Assembly (NCBI RefSeq): GCF_002112505.1
Contig: NZ_NEHW01000025.1
Location: forward strand, 1-59,004
Source: Pseudomonas sp. R28(2017)
Lineage (GTDB): Bacteria; Pseudomonadota; Gammaproteobacteria; Pseudomonadales; Pseudomonadaceae
DNA length: 59,004 bases
Reading direction: 5' to 3'
The position numbers and the translations under genes are program-made. The number at the start of each line of letters is the position of its first letter. The stretch's first letter is position 1. Positions 49,975 through 57,764 of this stretch are shown here, one piece after another. The notes below the pieces were generated by a model. The model was not told where the DNA came from and did no database searches. It saw only the letters and a list, made by a program, of their open reading frames with translations.

Positions 49975-50460
49975 ATGGGCCGCCGTGGCTGGCTGATCGG
50001 CAATGCGCTGTGGCTGCAGGCCGGCTGGTGGCTTTGCGTGCTGGGGGCACACAGGCCCTGGCTGTTGCTGATCGTGCTGCTCGGCCTGCTGCTGCACCTG
50101 TGCCTGAGCCCCGGCGGCGAGCTGCGCGTGCTGCTGGGGATCGCGGCAGCGGGCTGCCTGCTGGACAGCAGCCTGGGCATGCTCGGTGTGCTGCGCTTCG
50201 CGCAGTGGCCGCTGCCGCCCTGGCTGGCACTGCTGTGGCTGGTGTTGGCCAGTGGCATGCGCCACAGCCTGGCTGGGTTTGCCCGGCCCGCGTGGCGCGC
50301 GGTGTTGCTGGGGATGTTCGGTGGGCCGCTGGCTTACCAGGCCGGCGCCCGGCTGGCCGGTGTCGGCTTGCCGATGGGGGACCTGGAAACCGCGCTTATC
50401 CTGGCGGTGGTCTGGGCGGTGGTGTTGCCGCTGGGGTTGTGCTTTGCGGCCAGGGTCTGA
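49975..50460 (+). CDS. DUF2878 membrane protein of the light/lipid operon
   Basis: A 161-aa integral membrane protein with four to five helices (WLIGNALWLQAGWWLCVLG, PWLLLIVLLGLLLHLCL, LPPWLALLWLVLASG and ILAVVWAVVLPLGLCFAA) and the DUF2878 family pattern. It starts 2 bp after the Cfa-like stop, so it is co-translated. It may hold the soluble enzymes at the membrane or move lipid intermediates; unknown. It closes the operon and converges on the MocR gene. Confidence 0.85.
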   Translation: MGRRGWLIGNALWLQAGWWLCVLGAHRPWLLLIVLLGLLLHLCLSPGGELRVLLGIAAAGCLLDSSLGMLGVLRFAQWPLPPWLALLWLVLASGMRHSLAGFARPAWRAVLLGMFGGPLAYQAGARLAGVGLPMGDLETALILAVVWAVVLPLGLCFAARV

Positions 50461-50493
50461 TCGCCACACCTGTCGGCGAACACCTGTCAGCCA

Positions 50494-51903
50494 TCACGCA
50501 TGCCCAACCTCCACGCCAAGCACCTGTGCAACCAGCCGCTGCAACTGCTCCCGCCGGGCACCTGTCCATTCTGCGGAAAAATTCAGCGCCATGAAGTTCG
50601 AGAACGCTCCAGCCGGCGAAAAGAACGGCCCCGGGATAAAGTCGAACGTGTCGTGCCCGGCCGTCATGGCCAGTTTCATCGAGTCGAAATGCCGAGGCCC
50701 TCTCACCCAGCACAGGTAGCCACCGCTTGGCGCCGACACCGCTACCCTGCCGGATGACGTCGCCGTGAGCAGTTCGATGCCCTGCCTCATGCGCTCGGCC
50801 AGTGCCTGGCTGGCGTGCCGTAGATCCCGCTCGACCTGCCGGCTCTTCAGGTAATCGGCCAATGCAGCCTGCAGCGCAACATGCGGCAGGTGCGTACCGG
50901 CGAGATGCCGGTTGGCAATGAGCCTGGCAGCGTGGCGGCCGGCCAGGACCCAGCCGATTTCATGGGACGAGGACAGGTACGAAGCGGTACCGCCGAACTG
51001 CACCACCGTGTCATCGTCGTCGAAGGCCTTGAGCGAGAGTGTGTTGAGTTCGCCATGGCCGAGTTCGCCAGCCATGTCGTTCTCGATGATGAGCGCCTCA
51101 TGCTGCCGTGCTGCGCGCACCAGCCTCGCCAGGATGTCCCCGCTGTAGGTGACACCCGTGGGCACACGGTTGACGCCCATCAGCACACAGCGCTTCACGC
51201 CCGTGCTCTTGAGAATGTGCTCGAACTGCTCGGGGTCGACGCCGTACGTGGGGTGGGTGTAGATCTCCACGGCCTTGATGCGCCGATGGCGCAGGCTTTC
51301 CAGTACCGGGTAGAACGACGGGCTCTCGACCAGCACCGGCGCCCCTTCCTGGCACAGGGTGTCCAGGCACAGGTTGAACGCCTCCATTGCCGAGCGCGTG
51401 AGTACCACCCCGTCCTGGCCGGTGAACGCTTGCCGCTGCCCTGCGCGGTGCACGATCGCGGCTTTCAGCGCCGCCAGCTCCACCAGCCCATGGCCCGCTT
51501 CGCCAGGCGTTTGCAGGAGTGCGCGGCGAAACCCCTTGACCAGCCCTTGCTCGGGCACCAACCCATGGGCCGGCAGCATCGCGGCCGAGGCTCGGGCATG
51601 AAATGGCAGGCGGGCCAGTGCATCGTCAAGCGAACGGACGTCATCCGGCGGCATCACCGGCATCCTGGCCGACATCCGGTGCTGCGCCACCTTGGCCGGG
51701 CTGGCGACGTAGAACCCCGAGCGATCCCTGGAATGGCACACACCTTGGGCCTCGAGCAGTTCATATGCCCGGTAGACGGTCACCACACTGAAGCCCGTTT
51801 CGCCAGCCAGGCGACGGAGCGAGGGGAGCTTGTCACCCGCTGCGATCACACCTGAATCGATCCGTTTCTGCACCAGCTCGGCAACCTGTCTGAAGCGCTG
51901 CAT
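50494..51903 (-). CDS. MocR/GabR-type regulator (GntR HTH plus aminotransferase-like domain), PLP lysine replaced
   Basis: A 469-aa protein: GntR winged helix at residues 1-70 (LPSLRRLAGETGFSVVTVYRAYELL) and a fold-type-I aminotransferase domain. Most PLP-region motifs are kept (LVESPSFYPVLESLR, GVNRVPTGVTYSGDI, IENDMAGELGHGEL), but the lysine that forms the PLP Schiff base in GTFSKxLxPxLRxxY reads GTASYLSSSHEIGW, giving Ser308 in its place, and the usual Arg is Glu. It may be a ligand sensor that no longer carries covalent PLP. An 11-bp inverted repeat precedes its start. It is divergent from the ferredoxin-reductase operon, which it should control. Confidence 0.87.
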   Translation of the reverse strand: MQRFRQVAELVQKRIDSGVIAAGDKLPSLRRLAGETGFSVVTVYRAYELLEAQGVCHSRDRSGFYVASPAKVAQHRMSARMPVMPPDDVRSLDDALARLPFHARASAAMLPAHGLVPEQGLVKGFRRALLQTPGEAGHGLVELAALKAAIVHRAGQRQAFTGQDGVVLTRSAMEAFNLCLDTLCQEGAPVLVESPSFYPVLESLRHRRIKAVEIYTHPTYGVDPEQFEHILKSTGVKRCVLMGVNRVPTGVTYSGDILARLVRAARQHEALIIENDMAGELGHGELNTLSLKAFDDDDTVVQFGGTASYLSSSHEIGWVLAGRHAARLIANRHLAGTHLPHVALQAALADYLKSRQVERDLRHASQALAERMRQGIELLTATSSGRVAVSAPSGGYLCWVRGPRHFDSMKLAMTAGHDTFDFIPGPFFSPAGAFSNFMALNFSAEWTGARREQLQRLVAQVLGVEVGHA

Positions 51904-51914
51904 TCGGCCCCCAA

Positions 51915-51959
51915 TCTGTACTACATGAAATCACGAAAATGTGTGCATTGTAGTACAGA
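51915..51959. promoter_or_regulatory. 11-bp inverted repeat, putative MocR operator
   Basis: TCTGTACTACA (51915-51925) and TGTAGTACAGA (51949-51959) are perfect inverted repeats 23 bp apart, centred in the 104-bp gap between the divergent MocR and ferredoxin-reductase genes. One arm begins 12 bp upstream of the MocR ATG, so binding would also autoregulate. Confidence 0.8.
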
Positions 51960-52007
51960 GGCTACACGCACTAGAGTCGGCTTACCAACTGACCCAGTGA
52001 GGGAAAC

Positions 52008-53219
52008 ATGGAGCATTTCGTCATCGTCGGCGGCGGCCTGGCAGCGCACCAGTCGGCCAGAAGCATCCTCGATGCGCGCCCCGACGCGCGTATCTCGATG
52101 GTCAGCGCCGAGCAGCACCTGCCCTATGACCGCCCTCACCTGTCCAAGGGCTATCTCGCCGCTGATGCTTGCGAACCCCAGTTACTGAGCGGGGCGACAT
52201 GCTATGCGCAACCCCGGCTGAAGCTGATTCATGGCAGGCGTGCGGAGGCAATCGACAGGGCGGCTGGGCGTGTTCACCTGGATAACGACGAAGCACTCGG
52301 CTATGACCGCCTGATCCTCGCCACCGGCTCGCGGGTCAGGCACCTGCCTGCAGACCAGGTGCATGCGCCCGTGCACTATCTGCGCACCCTCGACGACGCG
52401 CGGGCGGTGCGCGACAAACTTGTCGAAGGCGCGGCGGTGGTGATCGTCGGCGGTGGCTTCATCGGCCTGGAGGTGGCCGCTGCGGCCCGCCAGCGGGGCT
52501 GCCGGGTCACCGTCATCGAACCCCGTCAGCAGTTGCTCGCCCGTACCGGGTCGCCGGCCCTGAGCCAGTGGGTCGATGCGCTGCACCGTGCCCATGGCGT
52601 GAACATTCAACTCGATACACGCGTGCTGAGTATCGACCCGGCCGACGGCGCCAGGGCGCGGGTCGAAACCAGCGCCGGGCCTGTCCTGGCCGACATTGTG
52701 ATTGCCGGCATCGGCGTGCTGCCGAACATGGAACTGGCTGCGGCCTGCGGCCTCTCGGTAGACGACGGCATCGTGGTCGATGAGCGCTGCGCGACGTCCG
52801 ACCCGAGCATCTTCGCCGCCGGCGAGGTCACCCGCTACCCGGTGGCGCACCTGGGCGTGAGTACGCGCTCCGAGTCATGGACCGCCGCCAGCGAGCAAGG
52901 CAGCGCAGCGGGGCGTGTGGCGGCCGGCGATGCGGCCGCGTGCTACAGCGAGATGCCCTGGTTGTGGTCCGATCAATACGACAGCAGCCTCCAGTGCATA
53001 GGCCTCACCCACCTCGCCTGCAGCTACTCGTTCATCGGCGAACCCGGCGCGCAGCAATGGCTGGCGCTGGGCTGGGGCGCGCAGGACCAGCTGGCCTGCG
53101 CCATCGCCGCGAACCGGGGGCGTGATCTGGCGGCGATAAGGCGCGCACTGAAACGCAACGATGCGCTGCCGGACGTCTACTGGTCGACCCGTGCCTCAGC
53201 TACCCCCACTCTTCTTTGA
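52008..53219 (+). CDS. ferredoxin/rubredoxin reductase-type FAD oxidoreductase
   Basis: A 403-aa NADH-dependent reductase of the Rieske-dioxygenase-reductase family: FVIVGGGLAAHQSA near the N-terminus for FAD, LATGSR, VVIVGGGFIGLEVAAAARQRG for NADH, and the second FAD block DERCATSDPSIFAAGEV. It transfers electrons from NADH to a Rieske ferredoxin. The gene begins a three-gene operon with a ferredoxin 21 bp downstream. No canonical oxygenase large subunit is present in the window. Confidence 0.9.
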   Translation: MEHFVIVGGGLAAHQSARSILDARPDARISMVSAEQHLPYDRPHLSKGYLAADACEPQLLSGATCYAQPRLKLIHGRRAEAIDRAAGRVHLDNDEALGYDRLILATGSRVRHLPADQVHAPVHYLRTLDDARAVRDKLVEGAAVVIVGGGFIGLEVAAAARQRGCRVTVIEPRQQLLARTGSPALSQWVDALHRAHGVNIQLDTRVLSIDPADGARARVETSAGPVLADIVIAGIGVLPNMELAAACGLSVDDGIVVDERCATSDPSIFAAGEVTRYPVAHLGVSTRSESWTAASEQGSAAGRVAAGDAAACYSEMPWLWSDQYDSSLQCIGLTHLACSYSFIGEPGAQQWLALGWGAQDQLACAIAANRGRDLAAIRRALKRNDALPDVYWSTRASATPTLL

Positions 53220-53240
53220 AATCGGTCGGAGAACCGCCCC

Positions 53241-53552
53241 ATGGAACAAACCTGGATCAAAGTCTGTGAAGCCGCCGACGTGCAAGCGGATGCGGCATTC
53301 GCCTGTGAAGTCGAGGGCCGGATGATTGCGGTGTATCAGGTCGATGAGCGCTACTTCGCCACCGACAATGTCTGCCCCCACGCCTATGCGCTATTGTCCG
53401 ACGGCTGGCTGGAAGGCATCGAGATCGAATGCCCGCTGCACGGCGCACGCTTCGACATCACCACGGGCGCGGTGCTCGAGGGGCCGGCCGAATGCGCCTT
53501 GAAAACCTACCCGGTGCGCGTCGAAGGCAATGAAGTGCAGTGCCTGGTGTGA
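53241..53552 (+). CDS. Rieske [2Fe-2S] ferredoxin
   Basis: A 103-aa Rieske ferredoxin. The cluster ligands are C45, H47 (CPHAYALLSDG) and C64, H67 (CPLHGARFD). It is the short electron-carrier type of oxygenase ferredoxin, not a hydroxylase large subunit. Spacing of 21 bp from the reductase and 30 bp from the next gene makes a compact operon. It hands electrons to a terminal enzyme that is not identified here. Confidence 0.93.
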   Translation: MEQTWIKVCEAADVQADAAFACEVEGRMIAVYQVDERYFATDNVCPHAYALLSDGWLEGIEIECPLHGARFDITTGAVLEGPAECALKTYPVRVEGNEVQCLV

Positions 53553-53582
53553 CCCACAACCCCCTATGACGAAGGGACCGAT

Positions 53583-54350
53583 ATGCACGTGATCGACGCT
53601 TTGAGCTCGGACTTCTACGAAGTCGAGTGCGCAGACAAACCGGCCAGCATGTGGGATGTGTTCCCGGGCTGGAACGCCCATGACCGCTTCGGCATCGTCA
53701 TCTACGAGCCGTTGGCCGCCCTGGGAGCGACCCACCTGATCCAGCTGGCCTGCATGTGTTTCTACGACATCAAGCCGGTGCGCCGCACCGAGCGCAAGGT
53801 CTACCCCGAGATGTTCGCGATCCACGTGGGCGGCTGGTGGGGTGGCCATGGCAACTTCGACTTCTGGCCGCCGCGTCGTGAGATCCAGGTGCCGGACGAC
53901 CACCGTGAGATTCTGGGCGCGCTCAACGATTTCGGCATCACCCGCCTGGCGCTGCCGGAACGCCCGGCGCGCGAGCTGGTGCACCGGCGCAAGGAAGAAG
54001 ACTGCGCCCTGGACCGCCTCGCCACCTCGATCTTCTATAGCCCCACGGGCCGCGTCGCACGGCCGGACTTCACCATCCGCAGCAACAACCGGCGCAGCGA
54101 ACGGGATGTGCAGCGCAACATCAACCCGGTGCAGCTTTCCGAGCAGAGCATTGCGCAGTTGCAGAAAACGGCGGTTCCGGTCAAAGAGACCGATGCCGAC
54201 TTCGCACCCCGGCAGATCGAACTGAACGTCAATGTCACGGCAGCCATGCGTGACCAGGCCGAGCGCAACCGTGCCGCGCTGAAAGTCGACGGGCTCATCA
54301 CCGAGGGCTACCGGTTCATCGACCCGGCGCAGTCGCTGAAGTGCCTGTAA
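53583..54350 (+). CDS. unrecognised 255-aa protein, candidate terminal component of the ferredoxin operon
   Basis: A 255-aa soluble protein with no domain I recognise. The first half is rich in aromatic and His residues (WDVFPGWNAHDRFGIVIYEP, HVGGWWGGHGNFDFWPPRREI, DDHREIL), a composition compatible with a metal- or cofactor-binding fold; a mid-region pair of His/Glu-rich stretches is a possible metal site. The second half is charged and helical. There is no signal peptide. It is the third gene of the operon behind a reductase and a Rieske ferredoxin and a MocR regulator, so it is the best candidate for the missing oxygenase or other electron-accepting enzyme. This is inference from position. 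Confidence 0.8.
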   Translation: MHVIDALSSDFYEVECADKPASMWDVFPGWNAHDRFGIVIYEPLAALGATHLIQLACMCFYDIKPVRRTERKVYPEMFAIHVGGWWGGHGNFDFWPPRREIQVPDDHREILGALNDFGITRLALPERPARELVHRRKEEDCALDRLATSIFYSPTGRVARPDFTIRSNNRRSERDVQRNINPVQLSEQSIAQLQKTAVPVKETDADFAPRQIELNVNVTAAMRDQAERNRAALKVDGLITEGYRFIDPAQSLKCL

Positions 54351-54408
54351 CCGATCACCAGGCCGCCAGTATTCGCTTGCTTGACGGCCCTTCCTCAACC
54401 ACCTCGTC

Positions 54409-54705
54409 TCACGCGTAAGTCGTCTGCCTGGAGCGAACCGGGCCCTCGACGACGACACGCCGTGCATGCCCCACACCCCAGGCCAGGGCGCGGCTCATCG
54501 ACTCCCCGGGCCTTGAAGCGAAGGCTTCTTCATGCAACGCCTTGCCGCAGTCTGCGTACACACCAATGAACATCTGCGTGTTTCCTGTTCGCGACAGTCG
54601 CACCTGGACATCGATGGTCGTGCCATCGTCCAGGGTTTCATCGTGGGCCCGATGATGAAGCATCGGATCAGCCCAGCCCCTGAACACCTCACCACGAATC
54701 CGCAT
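54409..54705 (-). CDS. conserved-looking hypothetical protein, 98 aa
   Basis: A 98-aa protein with a strong GGAGG ribosome site 5 nt before its ATG. A central beta-rich stretch (TTIDVQVRLSRTGNTQMFIGVYADCGKAL) and a C-terminal AxxWGVGHARRV segment are seen. No family was recognised. It is convergent with the 255-aa gene and has the coding character of its neighbours. Confidence 0.55.
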   Translation of the reverse strand: MRIRGEVFRGWADPMLHHRAHDETLDDGTTIDVQVRLSRTGNTQMFIGVYADCGKALHEEAFASRPGESMSRALAWGVGHARRVVVEGPVRSRQTTYA

Positions 54706-54815
54706 GCCGCCCTCCTACGACTTTAGTCCTATGTGTATGGCTCACCATAGCGGAGAAGGCCGATAGCGCAACGCGAGCGTGGCAGATTGCCTACAGGTTC
54801 CGACTACCGGCCAGG

Positions 54816-55730
54816 CTAGTCGGCCAGCGGGTACAGGCTCTGCAGCAATCGGTCCTGCGCCGATTGCGGCCCCAGGTAGCGCGTGAACAGTTCCTCACCC
54901 CGCTGCCCCGCAAGCGCCTGGCTCAAGGCGCTGTCCACCAGCAGCCGAAAATCCTCGTCGCCACGGGCCATCGCCAGCGCGACCCGGTTCATCACGAACA
55001 AGTGCTCCGGTACCCACAATTGCTCATGCTCGGCCTGCCCGGCCAGGTAGCCCAGCAGGACCATCCGATCGCCGAGGAAGGCATCGACCTCGCGCGCCGC
55101 CACCCGGCGCACCCCTTCCTGATACGTAGGCACCTCCTGCAGGGTGGATTGCAAGCCAAGCTGGCGAATGCGCTGCCGGGCCCAGTCGCTGCTCACCGTG
55201 CCTTGCAGCACGGCAAAGCGGTGTTTGCTCAAGCCCGCATTGATCGTCGCCCGCCAGCGTGGGCCGTTATCGCCCCCACTGCCACTGAGCGGGCCAAGCA
55301 AGGTACTGGGCGCATCACGCCGGACCATGGCCGCCAGCCCAGAGGTGAAGATCGGGATGGAGAAGTCCAGGGTTTTTCGCCGGGCGAGGGTTTCCACCAC
55401 GGGGGTGCAGAACAGATCGACCTGCCCGGCACTGAGCGTGTTCGCAACGTCCGGCTCCGCCAGCGCGCGCCAGCGCACCTGCAGCCCGGCGAAACCGGGC
55501 GCCTGGCGAAGCCGTTCGGCGACGGCGCGGCACAATTCGACCGCATAGCCCTGGGGGGCCTGTTCACTGCCCGCGGAAAACGGGGCAAAGCCTTCCATGA
55601 AGCCAAGCGTCAGCACCTGGCTGTCACGTATCCGGCTCATGGTATCGGCTGCAGCCACCGTGCCACAAGGTGCCACCCAGCCGATCAGGCTGGCCAGGCA
55701 CACGCCGGCCAGCGTCGCTCTGCGGCTCAT
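54816..55730 (-). CDS. periplasmic amino-acid-type substrate-binding protein (SBP family 3)
   Basis: A 304-aa exported solute-binding protein (signal MSRRATLAGVCLASLIGWVAP, mature start AADTMSRIRDSQVLTLGF). Family 3 features are the SxxLxLGFMEGFAPFSAG opening, YAVELCRAVAERL, the DLFCTPVVETLARRKTLDFSIPI stretch and a two-lobe pattern. It is the kind of protein that feeds polar-amino-acid ABC importers, but here it is coupled by a 4-bp overlap to an APC antiporter and there is no ABC permease or ATPase. Its partner is therefore unusual. Confidence 0.87.
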   Translation of the reverse strand: MSRRATLAGVCLASLIGWVAPCGTVAAADTMSRIRDSQVLTLGFMEGFAPFSAGSEQAPQGYAVELCRAVAERLRQAPGFAGLQVRWRALAEPDVANTLSAGQVDLFCTPVVETLARRKTLDFSIPIFTSGLAAMVRRDAPSTLLGPLSGSGGDNGPRWRATINAGLSKHRFAVLQGTVSSDWARQRIRQLGLQSTLQEVPTYQEGVRRVAAREVDAFLGDRMVLLGYLAGQAEHEQLWVPEHLFVMNRVALAMARGDEDFRLLVDSALSQALAGQRGEELFTRYLGPQSAQDRLLQSLYPLAD

Positions 55731-57058
55731 GGCGTGCCTCCGATCATGTCCAGCCCCTTGATGAAGCGCTTGGCAATGAAGCCGAACAGCAAATACCCCA
55801 GCGCCATGATCAGTGCCGCACCGAACACCGCCTCCAGGCCCGAGGCGTAAAGCGCATAGAAGCAATAGCACACGGCGACCAGCATGATTGCGCTGTTGCG
55901 GCGGAAAATGGCGATGTCCACCTGGGCCTTGTACATGATCACCAACAAACCGGTCAGCGAGGTGATGTACGGAATGATGTTGGTGACCGCCGCCAGGTTG
56001 ACCAGCCTGCCGAACTGGGCGCTGGCATTGGGCGACAAAGTCGACAAGGCAATCAGGCTCTGCATCAGCGCGCAGGTCAGCATCCCGGCCAGGGGAACAC
56101 CGCGGGCCGTGGTGCGGGTGAACAGTTTCGGGAACAGCCCCTGCCCGGCCGTGACCTTGGCGGTCTCTGCCAGGGTGAACTGCCAGCCCAGCAGCGAGCC
56201 GACGCAGGCGATCACCGCCAGGCCCATGATCACGTTGCCAACGGTGTCATCGAACATTCGCGCGTACGCCAGGGCAAACGGTGCACTGGCGTTGGCCAGG
56301 TCGGGGTTGGGCACGATGCCCTGGATGACGCTGGTCGAGAGGATGTACACCACCGCCGCGCCCAGGGTGCCGAGCAGGCAGGCCAGCGGCACATTGCGCT
56401 TGGGGTCCTCCACTGCGTCGGAGTTCTGCGCGGCCGACTCCATGCCCAGGAACGCCCACAGTGTCAGCGGAATGCTGTTGGTGATGGCCTGGCCGACAGG
56501 CACCTGCCCCGGGTTCCAGGCCTGCTGGAACGTGGCAGGGCTGAACCAGAACCAGCCGATCAGGCTCAGGCCGGCCACCGGGACGATCACGCCCCAGACA
56601 CTGATCGCCCCCAGGCGCCCGGTAATGTCGGCGCCGCCCAGGTTTGCCAGGGTGGTGAGCCAGATCAGCGCCACCGCCCCGACCAACAGCGGCACCGCAC
56701 CGCTGCCGAGCCAGGGCAGGAAGGGCGTGAGGTAACCGACGGCCGAAATGCCGATGGCGACATTGCCGATCATCAGCGAAAGAAAATACAGGTACGAACA
56801 GAGGAAAAACGCGGATTTGCCATGGGCCTCTTCACTGTAGGCCGACATGCCGCCCGAGCGCGTGCAGTAGATGCCGCACTGGGCAAAACAATAGGCGATG
56901 GCCATCGACCCCACCGCCGTGATCACCCAGGACAACAGCGAAACGGCGCCGATCTGCGCCATGCTTGCGGGCAGCATGATGATGCCGGAGCCCATCATGT
57001 TCACCGTGACCAATGTGGTGAGCCCGACCAGGCCCATTTTCTTTGCAGGATCGCGCAC
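55727..57058 (-). CDS. potE: APC-family antiporter, PotE (putrescine/ornithine)-like
   Basis: A 443-aa twelve-helix transporter. The GSGIIMLPASMAQIG motif of helix 1, the helix-6 region and ISAVGYLTPFLPW match the PotE group of the APC family (putrescine:ornithine exchange and proton-coupled uptake) better than AdiC. The start is the GTG at 57058, preceded by GGAGG with 8 nt spacing; an upstream TTG has no such support. It overlaps the binding-protein gene by 4 bp. A basic amino acid or polyamine substrate is inferred. Confidence 0.85.
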   Translation of the reverse strand: MRDPAKKMGLVGLTTLVTVNMMGSGIIMLPASMAQIGAVSLLSWVITAVGSMAIAYCFAQCGIYCTRSGGMSAYSEEAHGKSAFFLCSYLYFLSLMIGNVAIGISAVGYLTPFLPWLGSGAVPLLVGAVALIWLTTLANLGGADITGRLGAISVWGVIVPVAGLSLIGWFWFSPATFQQAWNPGQVPVGQAITNSIPLTLWAFLGMESAAQNSDAVEDPKRNVPLACLLGTLGAAVVYILSTSVIQGIVPNPDLANASAPFALAYARMFDDTVGNVIMGLAVIACVGSLLGWQFTLAETAKVTAGQGLFPKLFTRTTARGVPLAGMLTCALMQSLIALSTLSPNASAQFGRLVNLAAVTNIIPYITSLTGLLVIMYKAQVDIAIFRRNSAIMLVAVCYCFYALYASGLEAVFGAALIMALGYLLFGFIAKRFIKGLDMIGGTP

Positions 57059-57252
57059 GATGATGACCTCCGCGCTACTCGTCGATGGCAATGGGGGATT
57101 GCACTACAAGAGCTTCGGCCAGCCAGGTGCAATGCACCCGCAACGCGGCCAGTACCGCCAGATTCTGCTACATGATGATGGCTGGTGATTTGCCATGCAG
57201 CCAGCGGTGAGGGTGAACAAAACCGTCGTTTGCTTCTTTGCGGGAGTGTCCC

Positions 57253-57585
57253 ATGCGAGCCATGAAACAGTTGCGGCATGACTTCATCCGTGAATTCTGG
57301 CGCGGCCTGCGCGTCGTCTGGCCAATCGTGTCGATACTGCTGGCAGTCATGGCCCTGCTCGGGCTGGCGGTCGGCGAGCTGGAAGGCTGGCCCGTGGGCG
57401 ATGGCCTGTACTTCTCGTTCGTGACAGGCCTGACCATCGGCTACGGTGACCTGGTGCCCAAGCTTGGCCTGGCGCGCTGCCTGGCCATGCTGATCGGCCT
57501 GGCCGGCATCGTCATGACCGGGTTGATCGTTGCGGTCGGCGTGCATGCGTTGCGCAATGTCCTGGAGGCCCAAGGTGTCCGCTGA
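57253..57585 (+). CDS. small two-helix potassium channel (Ion_trans_2)
   Basis: A 110-aa membrane protein with two transmembrane helices (residues about 21-45 and 75-95) around a pore loop carrying the K+ selectivity filter TIGYGD. This is the minimal KcsA-type channel unit, without a cytoplasmic regulatory domain. The ATG at 57253 is used; a TTG at 57238 is also in frame. It is divergent from the PotE-like gene. Confidence 0.9.
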   Translation: MRAMKQLRHDFIREFWRGLRVVWPIVSILLAVMALLGLAVGELEGWPVGDGLYFSFVTGLTIGYGDLVPKLGLARCLAMLIGLAGIVMTGLIVAVGVHALRNVLEAQGVR

Positions 57586-57692
57586 AACCGGTGGTGAAGC
57601 TGTTTGCCAGCAATGGCGCACACACCCGTACCGGCAGCGAATTCGATGTGGCGGGGGTGGTCTGGCAGCACCGATTCGGCGGCGGATTGTGA
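57582..57692 (+). pseudogene. possible remnant of an outer-membrane protein C-terminus
   Basis: Just after the channel stop, a frame of 37 codons reads LKPVVKLFASNGAHTRTGSE and closes in a TGA, with the amphipathic alternation of a beta-barrel C-terminus. No start is visible. It may be debris of an outer-membrane gene next to the Tsx-like gene, or chance. Confidence 0.25.
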
Positions 57693-57764
57693 AGGCCTGC
57701 TGACTTTGACAGCCCCCTCCCCGCCAACTACTCAATAGGTTTGTGAAATCGCAAGGTGAGGAAC

